DNA of 64,000 bases from Phytophthora quininea (taxonomy: Eukaryota; Oomycota; Peronosporomycetes; Peronosporales; Peronosporaceae), in contig JAAVTG010000519.1 in assembly GCA_011947345.1 (NCBI GenBank), positions 558,001 to 622,000 of the forward strand. Direction: 5' to 3'. The notes under the pieces are model-generated. The model was given only the letters and a program-made list of their open reading frames with translations. It was not told the origin of the DNA and made no database searches. Made by a program: the position numbers and the translations under genes. How positions within the stretch are numbered: position 1 is the first letter of the stretch; every line of letters starts with the position of its first letter. Positions 1 to 10,520 of this stretch are shown here, piece by piece.

Positions 1-1227
1 TTCCAAGGAACTTTCCGTTTCTTGGATCTAATATCCATGCTTGAAGGGAAATTTTGAGTTCTCGAGTTTACCGTACCGCATGCACCGATTCCCATTTCGC
101 GAAGTTTTTCATAAAGCCTAAAATGCCCGTAGTAGTTGTCCATGTAAATATTAAATTTGTGAGAGCGATACGGAAGCTGGCGCGCAAGGTGCAGCACCAT
201 TTCGCCGGTGGTAGTCAAGTCAGGTTCGATAACCACCTCTTCGTCACAACTATAGGGAGAGTGAAACGAAAAAGCGTAGCAATATCCATGATCACATAAG
301 GCATAGATTTTGTATCCCTCCGTAATAGGTTTTTCGGCATGTTCACCTTGTGTACTGACTTTCCGGTGAACCGAATCATCATTTCGTCCACTGCAACATT
401 GGTCTGAGGGAGAAAGTGAGTCTTGAATGCCGTTTGAAGTTGGGTAGCCACCGGCTCGACCTTGTCGGTCCACGTTTTGGAGCCCGTGTCTTTACTATTT
501 CGTGTTGGTGATAGATGTAGCATACATCGAATTTCTTCAAATCTCCTCTGGCTCATGTAATCCACCACAGGCCACGTTGGGAAATCAGGACAGGTCGACC
601 AACAATCACGCGGACGAGCAACGCGAAAGACTCCAAAGTAAATCACTATAGCCACCCATATTGAAAGCTCTTCAACGGTCAACTCATGCCATTCCTCTGT
701 CCTCAATTTGTGCTTCGGTTTTGTTGCTAGAGATGCCACGTACTCGTTTGTGTTATTTGTGATCGTCTTCATTAGTTCTTGAGTCCACATCAACCGAAAC
801 AACGACAACGGCGACCCAGTGTTAACGGAGTCAGGCAAAACACTATGACTACAATGATCTGGCATTGGGCTCTTGAAAGGCCGATATGTGTTGCCCTCTG
901 GTGTACTGTTGGTTGCTTGCAAGGCATCGCCAGCTCCTCCCGTCCTAATAATCGTAAACGAAAGAGCCTGAGGATCGCATATGGCTCTCAATGATGATGA
1001 CTCCAATCTAGCCTCGCTGGTTGCCGCCGGCGTCGTAGCGTCTGAAGTCGAGCCGCTGGCGCCTCTTGCCGCCAGATAGTCCTTGTACAGATCTTCGAGT
1101 CGATCGAACATGCGGTTGCGCCTGATCTGCAGATAGTCTTCATGGCGAATGTTGCGCGTAGCTGCGGCTTCGGCAGCCTTAGCCAGCTCTTGCGAGCACT
1201 TTATTTGGGGGAGGCCTTCTTCTCCAT
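1..1227 (-). pseudogene. piggyBac transposase, copy I (partial)
   Basis: N-terminal part of a DDE transposase of the DDE_Tnp_1_7 (piggyBac) family. The same reading-frame breaks seen in copy II are present here. The first catalytic Asp lies in the motif VDEMM and the second in YMDNYYG near the window edge. The C-terminal third is outside the window. Confidence 0.75.
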
Positions 1228-1289
1228 CTTGAATCTTGAAAGGTCACAAGGGCAAATTTGCACTTGCAGAATAGCGCAACACTATCGGG
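1..1289 (-). mobile_element. piggyBac-like element I (partial, cut by window start)
   Basis: This is the upstream part of a piggyBac-like element, identical as far as I could read to the corresponding part of the next unit 2069 bp downstream. It ends at 1287-1289 with GGG, the inferred terminus, followed by a single T and the CCC that begins element II. It carries the N-terminal two thirds of a minus-strand transposase (from ATG at 1227), including the first two acidic catalytic positions; the remainder lies outside the window. Confidence 0.8.
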
Positions 1290-1290
1290 T

Positions 1291-3358
1291 CCCTTTGTGT
1301 TGCGTTATCTTAGAAATTTAGCGTTAGACAGACTATTTTTCAGATTTGAGATGCTGCTCTAAAAGCAATTCCTGCTGCTGTTGCAACACAAGTACATGCC
1401 GCAAGCCTCGCATCTAAACTTTGTCTGAGGCGCCTCCGTTGCCTTGCCTGCTGGCAGCTTGCTGGCACAAAGTGCGCAGCGGTGTCGATTTTTCACCAAG
1501 CTTGGCAGGTGGCCTGTGTATTGTGCTTGGGGAGGCTCTGTCTGGACTGCGACATCAACCGTTTTTAGCGATAATGATCCCGACGACTTCCTCTGACGTT
1601 TTCGAGACCTATAGCCCGTCCGAGCGGCATCCCAAAGCATTTCCCAAGCAAGATGTACTCTAAAATGTCGATGCGTCAGTGCTTTTTTCCTTCACTGGCT
1701 TTGTGGATGAGGAATGCGTTCACAATAGTAGTATCTACCAGCCAGAAAAATAACGGCAACCAATTCCTGCTTGCCACGAGCTGCGTTGAATAATATCCTC
1801 GTAGCTGATCACTAATGTCGATACCATTCATGTATTGGTTGTAGTCATGTATGAGGCGAGGTACATTTACAATAATCTCTCGAGAATCTCCAAATGCTTG
1901 TTGCACGTACGCAGGCTTCTTGATAGCCGGTTCAGGGGGACGACGACGACTTTTCTTTACAAACCACTCTTCCCCATGAATATCATGAATCGTAGTTAGC
2001 ATCTGAATGGGTTGTTTATCCATCCAAGTAACGATAAGTACATTTTCGACCACTTTGGAACCAAGTGAGTTCCAAGGAACTTTCCGTTTCTTGGATCTAA
2101 TATCCATGCTTGAAGGGAAATTTTGAGTTCTCGAGTTTACCGTACCGCATGCACCGATTCCCATTTCGCGAAGTTTTTCATAAAGCCTAAAATGCCCGTA
2201 GTAGTTGTCCATGTAAATATTAAATTTGTGAGAGCGATACGGAAGCTGGCGCGCAAGGTGCAGCACCATTTCGCCGGTGGTAGTCAAGTCAGGTTCGATA
2301 ACCACCTCTTCGTCACAACTATAGGGAGAGTGAAACGAAAAAGCGTAGCAATATCCATGATCACATAAGGCATAGATTTTGTATCCCTCCGTAATAGGTT
2401 TTTCGGCATGTTCACCTTGTGTACTGACTTTCCGGTGAACCGAATCATCATTTCGTCCACTGCAACATTGGTCTGAGGGAGAAAGTGAGTCTTGAATGCC
2501 GTTTGAAGTTGGGTAGCCACCGGCTCGACCTTGTCGGTCCACGTTTTGGAGCCCGTGTCTTTACTATTTCGTGTTGGTGATAGATGTAGCATACATCGAA
2601 TTTCTTCAAATCTCCTCTGGCTCATGTAATCCACCACAGGCCACGTTGGGAAATCAGGACAGGTCGACCAACAATCACGCGGACGAGCAACGCGAAAGAC
2701 TCCAAAGTAAATCACTATAGCCACCCATATTGAAAGCTCTTCAACGGTCAACTCATGCCATTCCTCTGTCCTCAATTTGTGCTTCGGTTTTGTTGCTAGA
2801 GATGCCACGTACTCGTTTGTGTTATTTGTGATCGTCTTCATTAGTTCTTGAGTCCACATCAACCGAAACAACGACAACGGCGACCCAGTGTTAACGGAGT
2901 CAGGCAAAACACTATGACTACAATGATCTGGCATTGGGCTCTTGAAAGGCCGATATGTGTTGCCCTCTGGTGTACTGTTGGTTGCTTGCAAGGCATCGCC
3001 AGCTCCTCCCGTCCTAATAATCGTAAACGAAAGAGCCTGAGGATCGCATATGGCTCTCAATGATGATGACTCCAATCTAGCCTCGCTGGTTGCCGCCGGC
3101 GTCGTAGCGTCTGAAGTCGAGCCGCTGGCGCCTCTTGCCGCCAGATAGTCCTTGTACAGATCTTCGAGTCGATCGAACATGCGGTTGCGCCTGATCTGCA
3201 GATAGTCTTCATGGCGAATGTTGCGCGTAGCTGCGGCTTCGGCAGCCTTAGCCAGCTCTTGCGAGCACTTTATTTGGGGGAGGCCTTCTTCTCCATCTTG
3301 AATCTTGAAAGGTCACAAGGGCAAATTTGCACTTGCAGAATAGCGCAACACTATCGGG
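1291..3358 (-). mobile_element. piggyBac-like element II (complete, 2068 bp)
   Basis: Complete element. On the minus strand it begins CCCGATAGTGTTGCG (from 3358) and ends, read inward on the plus strand, CCCTTTGTGTTGCG (from 1291), giving imperfect terminal inverted repeats of roughly 20 bp that start with CCC as in the piggyBac superfamily. It holds one transposase gene (1359-3296). Its neighbours are further copies in the same orientation, each separated by exactly one T (1290, 3359). No TTAA duplication, the usual piggyBac signature, is present at the junctions. Element boundaries are inferred from the unit period and from where homology stops at 5427-5429. Confidence 0.8.
1359..3296 (-). 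pseudogene. piggyBac transposase, copy II (three frame breaks)
   Basis: Transposase of the piggyBac (DDE_Tnp_1_7) family. Reading from ATG at 3296 (begins MEKKAS), the protein would be about 646 residues, normal for the family. The catalytic Asp triad is visible as VDEMM, YMDNYYG and NGIDISDQ, and the protein ends with a Cys-rich zinc-ribbon-like tail (CALCASK...CEACGMYLCC), as in PGBD-type transposases. Three one-base shortages interrupt the frame: in the G5 run near 3276-3280, the run of five T near 2401, and the T run near 1685. All lie in homopolymers and recur in every copy, so they are either ancestral to the array or consensus errors. The region just downstream of the first break is also open from 3180. 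Confidence 0.8.
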
Positions 3359-3359
3359 T

Positions 3360-5427
3360 CCCTTTGTGTTGCGTTATCTTAGAAATTTAGCGTTAGACAG
3401 ACTATTTTTCAGATTTGAGATGCTGCTCTAAAAGCAATTCCTGCTGCTGTTGCAACACAAGTACATGCCGCAAGCCTCGCATCTAAACTTTGTCTGAGGC
3501 GCCTCCGTTGCCTTGCCTGCTGGCAGCTTGCTGGCACAAAGTGCGCAGCGGTGTCGATTTTTCACCAAGCTTGGCAGGTGGCCTGTGTATTGTGCTTGGG
3601 GAGGCTCTGTCTGGACTGCGACATCAACCGTTTTTAGCGATAATGATCCCGACGACTTCCTCTGACGTTTTCGAGACCTATAGCCCGTCCGAGCGGCATC
3701 CCAAAGCATTTCCCAAGCAAGATGTACTCTAAAATGTCGATGCGTCAGTGCTTTTTTCCTTCACTGGCTTTGTGGATGAGGAATGCGTTCACAATAGTAG
3801 TATCTACCAGCCAGAAAAATAACGGCAACCAATTCCTGCTTGCCACGAGCTGCGTTGAATAATATCCTCGTAGCTGATCACTAATGTCGATACCATTCAT
3901 GTATTGGTTGTAGTCATGTATGAGGCGAGGTACATTTACAATAATCTCTCGAGAATCTCCAAATGCTTGTTGCACGTACGCAGGCTTCTTGATAGCCGGT
4001 TCAGGGGGACGACGACGACTTTTCTTTACAAACCACTCTTCCCCATGAATATCATGAATCGTAGTTAGCATCTGAATGGGTTGTTTATCCATCCAAGTAA
4101 CGATAAGTACATTTTCGACCACTTTGGAACCAAGTGAGTTCCAAGGAACTTTCCGTTTCTTGGATCTAATATCCATGCTTGAAGGGAAATTTTGAGTTCT
4201 CGAGTTTACCGTACCGCATGCACCGATTCCCATTTCGCGAAGTTTTTCATAAAGCCTAAAATGCCCGTAGTAGTTGTCCATGTAAATATTAAATTTGTGA
4301 GAGCGATACGGAAGCTGGCGCGCAAGGTGCAGCACCATTTCGCCGGTGGTAGTCAAGTCAGGTTCGATAACCACCTCTTCGTCACAACTATAGGGAGAGT
4401 GAAACGAAAAAGCGTAGCAATATCCATGATCACATAAGGCATAGATTTTGTATCCCTCCGTAATAGGTTTTTCGGCATGTTCACCTTGTGTACTGACTTT
4501 CCGGTGAACCGAATCATCATTTCGTCCACTGCAACATTGGTCTGAGGGAGAAAGTGAGTCTTGAATGCCGTTCGAAGTTGGGTAGCCACCGGCTCGACCT
4601 TGTCGGTCCACGTTTTGGAGCCCGTGTCTTTACTATTTCGTGTTGGTGATAGATGTAGCATACATCGAATTTCTTCAAATCTCCTCTGGCTCATGTAATC
4701 CACCACAGGCCACGTTGGGAAATCAGGACAGGTCGACCAACAATCACGCGGACGAGCAACGCGAAAGACTCCAAAGTAAATCACTATAGCCACCCATATT
4801 GAAAGCTCTTCAACGGTCAACTCATGCCATTCCTCTGTCCTCAATTTGTGCTTCGGTTTTGTTGCTAGAGATGCCACGTACTCGTTTGTGTTATTTGTGA
4901 TCGTCTTCATTAGTTCTTGAGTCCACATCAACCGAAACAACGACAACGGCGACCCAGTGTTAACGGAGTCAGGCAAAACACTATGACTACAATGATCTGG
5001 CATTGGGCTCTTGAAAGGCCGATATGTGTTGCCCTCTGGTGTACTGTTGGTTGCTTGCAAGGCATCGCCAGCTCCTCCCGTCCTAATAATCGTAAACGAA
5101 AGAGCCTGAGGATCGCATATGGCTCTCAATGATGATGACTCCAATCTAGCCTCGCTGGTTGCCGCCGGCGTCGTAGCGTCTGAAGTCGAGCCGCTGGCGC
5201 CTCTTGCCGCCAGATAGTCCTTGTACAGATCTTCGAGTCGATCGAACATGCGGTTGCGCCTGATCTGCAGATAGTCTTCATGGCGAATGTTGCGCGTAGC
5301 TGCGGCTTCGGCAGCCTTAGCCAGCTCTTGCGAGCACTTTATTTGGGGGAGGCCTTCTTCTCCATCTTGAATCTTGAAAGGTCACAAGGGCAAATTTGCA
5401 CTTGCAGAATAGCGCAACACTATCGGG
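3360..5427 (-). mobile_element. piggyBac-like element III (complete, 2068 bp)
   Basis: Third head-to-tail copy. It appears identical to element II except for one substitution noticed at about 4572 (Gln to Arg in the transposase). Its right terminus GGG at 5425-5427 is followed by sequence unrelated to the array, an antisense Copia gag, so this is the true right edge of the array. The match of the array edge with the predicted element terminus is the best support for the terminus call. Confidence 0.8.
3428..5365 (-). pseudogene. piggyBac transposase, copy III (three frame breaks)
   Basis: Same gene as copy II, 2069 bp further on, with the same three frame breaks at the equivalent positions and one amino-acid difference (Q to R before the first catalytic Asp). 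All three acidic catalytic residues and the Cys-rich tail are present. As with copy II, activity cannot be judged until the homopolymer runs are verified. Confidence 0.8.
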
Positions 5428-5429
5428 TC

Positions 5430-6172
5430 ATCAGATAGTGATTGATGTAGTAGGGGTCTCCGTGAGCGGTGGAACCTTCGTAGCGGTCACACAGCTTCTG
5501 GTAGATGGCGAACGCGGACGTACATCCCTCGACGAGGAGCACGTGGGCGTCACCAATCGTATCGATCAGGAACGATCTAGTTTTGCGCTCCATACGGCGT
5601 CTTTGGTGCGAGCTCGACTTGCGAGCAGCACGCTTCTTGGCCGCTCGGTGCTTAGCTCGAGACTTTTTGGCCTGTGCGCGGAGCATGGCTCGGCGTCTTT
5701 CCTTGTCCCGCTTCGTGTCAGCGAAGGACTTGATGGGAGGGGCTTGGCCTGGGCCTTCGGTGGGGCCACCTTGCCGTCCGTAGGCAGCGCCTCGGAGGAG
5801 TTGCCAGAGGACGAGTCTGAGGCAGCTTCCGACGACGAAGCAGGAGCCTTGGGCTGGGCGGCGGCGTCGAGCGAGTCGGCATCCTCCTCACTTCCCGGAG
5901 CCAGAGTGCCCGTGTCGGAGAGCAGTTCTTCAGACGGCATGGCCGTCTTGGTTGGGGGACCTTGGGCGGGCTTGCGTCGAGGGCTTCGTCGTCCGAGGAG
6001 TCAGGTGAAGGCTCGGAGTCGCCGTCGTAGTCTCTTGGTCGATGAAGCCGAGGAGGCCACGGCCGTCGAGAGCAGCTCGGATGCGGGCGTTCCACACGGG
6101 GAAGTTGGACCCGTTCAGCCTTGGAAAGTCGTTGGCTCTGCCCAACGTGGAGCTCATAACCTGTCGTGGCAT
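5430..6172 (-). pseudogene. Copia-type Gag, 3'-truncated and frame-broken
   Basis: Minus-strand remains of a Ty1/Copia retrotransposon Gag. The N-terminus, from ATG at 6172, contains the typical motif FPRLNGSNFPVWNARI followed by LDGRGLLGFI. A long acidic Ser/Asp-rich insert follows in shifted frames, then a UBN2-like Gag segment (FLIDTIGDAHVLLVEG, CDRYEG, YYINHYLM). The coding sense changes frame at least three times. Homology stops abruptly at 5429/5430 against the end of the piggyBac array, so the rest of gag and all of pol are missing. A long plus-strand open frame over the same bases (5396-6223) is its antisense shadow. Confidence 0.75.
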
Positions 6173-6462
6173 CAGTGGCGCTTGGTGCAGGACCGGGAAG
6201 ACTGGGGAGCTGTAGACAAGTAGGCTGATGAAGGCAAGTAGAAAAGTGTATTGATGAGAGGTTAGGAAGCTGGCTGTTGCCCTGTAGAGCGACAGCCAGT
6301 CATTTAGATCAGCCAGATTAAGAGTAAATACGAGAAGTTTTTACAGAGTGATTGAGATACTTCCGCTACTTTAGGGCATGTGACGTGTGAGCTGTGTCAC
6401 TTCACACTTATCCCTGGTCGTAACGCAGGCGTCACTCCCTTGCTGCGTGAGCCTCCATTGAA
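6173..6462. other. Probable 5' leader/LTR remnant of the Copia element
   Basis: No gene seen. By position this stretch lies upstream of the minus-strand gag start and would hold the leader and LTR. I could not find a second LTR copy or a convincing primer binding site, so the assignment is positional only. Confidence 0.3.
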
Positions 6463-6829
6463 GGGGAAAAACTATGGAGATCGAGGTTACGGAGATCGAG
6501 GCAACATAAAATGGAGTTCTGAAAGTCCTTCAAACTTATGACAAACAGCACGAAGCCCAAATCGATGCCGGCGGTTTAAGGCTCGTGTGCGGAGCACGCG
6601 GACTTAAACCCCGGACCAAGCATGTCTGATAGCTTGGCCACTGATCGAGCGAAGCGAGATGCCCCCTTTAGGGGTTGGGGGTTCTTAGGGTCACACAGGG
6701 CGAGCGCAGCGAGCGTAAGTTTTGGGTTTAGGCTGGGCGATAGATTTTAGCGCTCTATGAACTACAAACTCAGAACTCCATTTTGTGTTGCCTCGATCTC
6801 CGTAACCTCGATCTCCATAGTTTTTCCCC
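6463..6829. mobile_element. MITE-like element with 60-bp terminal inverted repeats
   Basis: The first 60 bases (6463-6522, starting GGGGAAAAACTATGGAGATC) recur as the reverse complement at 6770-6829 with one mismatch noticed. The 247-bp interior has no open frame of note and contains short palindromic words (GAGCGAAGCGAG, GCGAGCGCAGCGAGCG). Size, terminal repeats and lack of coding capacity fit a non-autonomous DNA transposon. I found no clear target-site duplication, so the superfamily is unknown. Confidence 0.75.
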
Positions 6830-6875
6830 GGATGCAGCACAGTGGAATAGGTTGAGTGGGAAACTCTACTCCATG

Positions 6876-7220
6876 CTAACATCCGACCAGCAACCTCCGC
6901 AGTGATCGAACGGTGACCGAGAGATCAATGAACGCCGCAAGGAACATGGCAGCCTCAATATTTCGCGTTGCTCTGCTTTCAGACAGGTACATGTCCTGTG
7001 CGTTTGTTCTGATTTTGGTTGGTCGAATGGACAGCCGACCCATGATCAAACACATGGAGGAAGCATATACTAGTAATAGCGCCAACAGCATGACAATGAA
7101 CTCAAGACGGTGGCAACCTCGCAGCAAGCAAAGGCAGAAGTACAACATCCTTTGCCTAATTTTACGTTTCGGGGAGGTATGCTCAGGCGGCAGCTCAATC
7201 CCGACGGAATGCGTTTGCAT
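6876..7220 (-). CDS. Hypothetical small membrane protein
   Basis: Open frame of 114 codons on the minus strand, not recognised. It contains a strongly hydrophobic central stretch around residues 40-60 (FIVMLLALLLVYASS), suggesting one membrane segment, and a shorter hydrophobic patch near the C-terminus. It would be divergent from the FYVE gene with about 280 bp between them and stops just outside the inverted-repeat element. Overlapping frames are also open here, so it may be spurious. Confidence 0.25.
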   Translation of the reverse strand: MQTHSVGIELPPEHTSPKRKIRQRMLYFCLCLLRGCHRLEFIVMLLALLLVYASSMCLIMGRLSIRPTKIRTNAQDMYLSESRATRNIEAAMFLAAFIDLSVTVRSLRRLLVGC

Positions 7221-7502
7221 CTACCCTTTTCGTCCGTGTGGACGGACACGCGGTCGCTGCAAACGACATAGAGCGGGAACAAGCTGCTTCGAGCGGTGCC
7301 AAGGCCGAGCCGACCGTGTCAACGGGCAGACACTTGCAGTTCACTATGGGGCCAAATCGACCAATCACGTTACACACGCGTCTCCCGCAGATGCGGCATC
7401 GCCACATCGAACACCTCCAGCAGCTCCACAAGGCAGTTCAGAGCGCGACGCCGCCGGACTCGAGCGCCTACGCCACAGCTTCCTCTTCCTCTCCCTTCGG
7501 CC

Positions 7503-8768
7503 ATGGACGGAGACTTCCTGCACGCCATCAACGGCGACTGGGACGCGCTGCTGTCGGCCATGCGCGAGAACCGCCAGGTGGCGCAGCGCACCGACGCCAG
7601 CGGCATGACGGTGCTGCACTGGGTCTGTCTGCACCAGGACGCACCTACCGACATTGTCGTCAAGGTGGTCTTCGCCAACCCGTACGCTGTGCACATGCGC
7701 AACGACGCCGGTCACCTGCCCATCGACCTGGCGGTGCAAGCCGAGTGCGGCGAGCGCATCCTAGAAGTCCTGCGCGCTGCAGCTCACGGAAGCCAACGCC
7801 CCGAAGACGACGAGCTGCACCCGCACGACCTGGACAAGGACGACGGAGAGCCCACCGAGACCATCGACTACCAGCTGCCGTACAACAACCACACCATCCT
7901 GCACGACAGCGACATTGATGGCTCGGACTACCAGCCGCATCAGGCCCACACATATTACGGGGACGACGACGACGACGTCGGAGAGGACGAGCTGGAGTAC
8001 CAGCAACACCACCGACACTACCAGCAACCGTTCGACCAACGCAGCAAGGGTCGAGTGCAGCGGAGCATCTCCGGTCAGGACCCGTACTACGGCAACTACA
8101 ACGAAGCAGCCATGTACGGCGGCTTCAGCATAGGAGGCGCGAGAGACCGAGGCAACAGCCTATCTAGAACCGACCCGCACGTTAAGTCCCTGCTGACGGA
8201 GCAGCGTCTGCGTGAACGGGAGAACGACCTGATCTCGATTGCGACGGCAGACGAATCGATGCCGCTTGGCATGTTTGACCCGTCCAAAGGACCGCCGGAC
8301 ATGTCGATGGTGTCGAGCTACCGCATCAACGAGGAGCCAACGAACGCTGTCAGCTCCATTAACCCCAACTCAAGGAGTATGGGTGCCACCATGGGCGCCA
8401 CCATGGGTGCTGGACCTCGTAGCAAGACGGCGTTCCCGCCTCGCTGGAAGCAAGCGCGCTCCTGCCACGTGTGTGCGTGCGGCTTCTCGCTCGTCAAGCG
8501 CCGCCACCACTGCCGGAACTGCGGACAAAGCGTCTGCAGCCAGCACTCCACCAACCGCGTGTCGCTGCCCAAATTCGCGCTGTCCGAGCCGCAGCGTGTG
8601 TGTGACCAGTGCTTCCTGAGCGGCCACCACATCATGGTGTCTGCTGGCGGCGCGCCGTCCATCGCTAGCTCCTATCAGTCTCTGCCCGCGCAATTGCAGC
8701 ACGAGCAGCTCCAGCACCCGTTCCAGACCTCGCAGCAGTTCCAGATGCAGTTCCAACACGCGCGGTAG
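7503..8768 (+). CDS. Ankyrin-like / FYVE zinc finger protein
   Basis: Predicted 421 residues, single exon. The N-terminal ~90 residues resemble ankyrin repeats (GMTVLHWVCL, NDAGHLPIDLAV). The middle is acidic and low-complexity (runs of Asp, His, Gln), with a short GATM repeat. A FYVE domain occupies about residues 314-373, with the signature RRHHCRNCG and paired CxxC motifs; the usual leading WxxD is represented by WKQAR. The tail is Gln-rich. FYVE domains bind phosphatidylinositol 3-phosphate on endosomes, so an endosomal adaptor role is inferred. The ATG at 7503 is chosen over an upstream in-frame extension because the folded region begins there. Confidence 0.85.
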   Translation: MDGDFLHAINGDWDALLSAMRENRQVAQRTDASGMTVLHWVCLHQDAPTDIVVKVVFANPYAVHMRNDAGHLPIDLAVQAECGERILEVLRAAAHGSQRPEDDELHPHDLDKDDGEPTETIDYQLPYNNHTILHDSDIDGSDYQPHQAHTYYGDDDDDVGEDELEYQQHHRHYQQPFDQRSKGRVQRSISGQDPYYGNYNEAAMYGGFSIGGARDRGNSLSRTDPHVKSLLTEQRLRERENDLISIATADESMPLGMFDPSKGPPDMSMVSSYRINEEPTNAVSSINPNSRSMGATMGATMGAGPRSKTAFPPRWKQARSCHVCACGFSLVKRRHHCRNCGQSVCSQHSTNRVSLPKFALSEPQRVCDQCFLSGHHIMVSAGGAPSIASSYQSLPAQLQHEQLQHPFQTSQQFQMQFQHAR

Positions 8769-8942
8769 ATGTAAACGCCGTGCTCTCCCCACTTATCACG
8801 CGACGTAAAGCGCCCCCAATGTTAATGCCAACCTCGAACCCGAACGAAGGATTCACCTGTTGCTTGTGTGCATGTTCTGGTTAGCTAAGACCTCCCCACT
8901 TGTGGGCCAGCCGTCTAGCTTTGTTTATGCTCCAGTGGCGCT

Positions 8943-9289
8943 ATGACGGACAAGAGCGAGGGTGAGCACCAGCCTGGGTGCTGGCAGCAGAAGGCCAAGT
9001 ACGAGCAGTGCTTCGACCGGTGGTACAAGGACGTCTTCCTGCAGCAGAAGGCGCACGGCAAAGTGGGCTGTCGGAAGGAGTACGAGAGCTACACGACCTG
9101 CTTCCTGGTACGTCGAGAGGACAGGCTTGAGAGAGAGTTTGACTGATGTCTGGTGGTGTCTAGGGAGAACTGGACCAAGACAAGGGGCTCGTGGAAAGCG
9201 TCAAGGCGGTGATGCAGCCAGACGTCAAGCAACGCTTCGAAGCACAAGCGCAACGCCGGCAGCAGAAGAACGAGAAGACAGACAAGTGA
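8943..9289 (+). CDS. TRIAP1/Mdm35-like twin CX9C protein
   Basis: Two exons, 8943-9107 and 9164-9289, with a 56-nt intron (GTACGT...CTAG, phase 0), giving 96 residues. The first exon has a twin CX9C pattern (Cys13-Cys23 and Cys43-Cys53) and the family motif YEQCFDRWYKDVFL. This matches the UPF0203/TRIAP1-Mdm35 family of mitochondrial intermembrane-space proteins, which are oxidised by the Mia40 relay and escort PRELI/Ups lipid-transfer proteins. The second exon adds a charged helical tail. Family assignment rests on cysteine spacing and flanking aromatics. Confidence 0.85.
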
Positions 9290-9722
9290 GCGGTAAAATG
9301 TGTGTGTGTGGGGGGAGCAAATGCCAAGAAAGCAGCTTCTGTGCAGACTGAGCTTTGTGCTATTTCATGAGGATTCCTTCTTGCGCAGGTATAAGGCAGT
9401 GGATGAAAGTCAACTATCGCTAGAGTGCTGTCTCAAGGCGAGGACTTCATGTAAGGAATCGGTAGGAAGGCCGTACACGCCTCTGGTCGCGTGTGAACAT
9501 TGCAGCAGGAAGAGCGTCCTGTCCTCGCTACATTATGCTTCGATCGGTCTCTTCTTGCATGGCGTATTTCGCCAGTCCCCTCCCAGCACTGGCCACCTCG
9601 ACTCAACTCGTGCCGTTCCGCTTCATCGAGGCGGCTTCTATCCAGCCACACCCATGGTGTTACACGTTCATGAGACTTTCATTCGCGAACTTCCCTCGCA
9701 GTACAGCATCAAGACTTCAAAA

Positions 9723-10328
9723 ATGCAGCCGAACGACTACCTGGCCGCCATATTGGAGCGGGTGAACCAAGAGCGAGCAAGGAAAAGCCTCCCAGCGCTT
9801 CGGATGCACAGCAAATTGCAAGCAGCAGCTCAACGCCAAGCAGACGACATGGCAGCGAACAACTTCATGGGCCACGGTGGCTCAGACGGTTCCACGATGG
9901 ACCGGCGCGTGAAGGAGGCTGGCTTCACTGGCGGCGCCGTCGCTGAAAATGTTGCTGCCGGCCAGAAGAATGTCAACGCGGTTGTCGACTCCTGGATGAA
10001 GTCGACAGGCCACCGCCGCAACATCATGGGCGACTACACGGTCTTCGGAGCTGCGTACGCCTACAACCGCGCTAGCAAATACAAATACTGCTGGACGCAG
10101 GTGTTTGGCAAAGGAGGCAACGACGACATCGACGATGAGAACGATATTCCATGGACAAGCATCGGCCACGACCTCACTCCGGAAAATCTCAAGCAAGAAG
10201 AAAGCCCGCGCGGTGACTCGGAATTTACTCATCGACAGGACGAGGAGACCGTGAAAGTCGTGACGTGCACGGGATGTTGGTTCTTTTGGCCGTTTACGAA
10301 AACGCTGCAAAAGACAATCCGCACTTGA
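9723..10328 (+). CDS. CAP (SCP/PR-1-like) domain protein
   Basis: 201 residues from the ATG at 9723. The CAP core spans about residues 5-135: an LERVNQERARK opening helix, a HGGSDG segment with the conserved His, AENVAAGQ, HRRNIMG and YCWTQVFG, the usual CAP1-CAP4 motifs. A short acidic linker and a C-terminal Cys/aromatic patch follow. No signal peptide is seen with this start, unusual because most oomycete CAP proteins are secreted. The frame remains open upstream to 9300, so a longer or spliced N-terminus is possible. Confidence 0.8.
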   Translation: MQPNDYLAAILERVNQERARKSLPALRMHSKLQAAAQRQADDMAANNFMGHGGSDGSTMDRRVKEAGFTGGAVAENVAAGQKNVNAVVDSWMKSTGHRRNIMGDYTVFGAAYAYNRASKYKYCWTQVFGKGGNDDIDDENDIPWTSIGHDLTPENLKQEESPRGDSEFTHRQDEETVKVVTCTGCWFFWPFTKTLQKTIRT

Positions 10329-10520
10329 CGATAGAAGTTGCTCTCGGAAATTGTTGTATATTGCAGCAGTCTTTGCTGTCGGAGATGATCGCCAACGCTA
10401 CGTTAATCGCTTTTAGGCAAGAATTACTTTTGTGGCTGCATGCCAAGAGTTGTCTCCATCTTCATTAAAGCGAATGGCTAGAAATCCTTGCTTTGTTTTC
10501 ATCCGCGTGTCGCCATGTGC

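Noticed and set aside
5396..6223. 275-codon plus-strand open frame over the Copia gag
   Set aside because: Antisense to the Gag motifs on the minus strand; its composition is the expected shadow of a GC-rich gene.
6550..6700. tRNA-like or SINE-like promoter boxes inside the MITE
   Set aside because: No convincing A and B boxes and no cloverleaf could be drawn.
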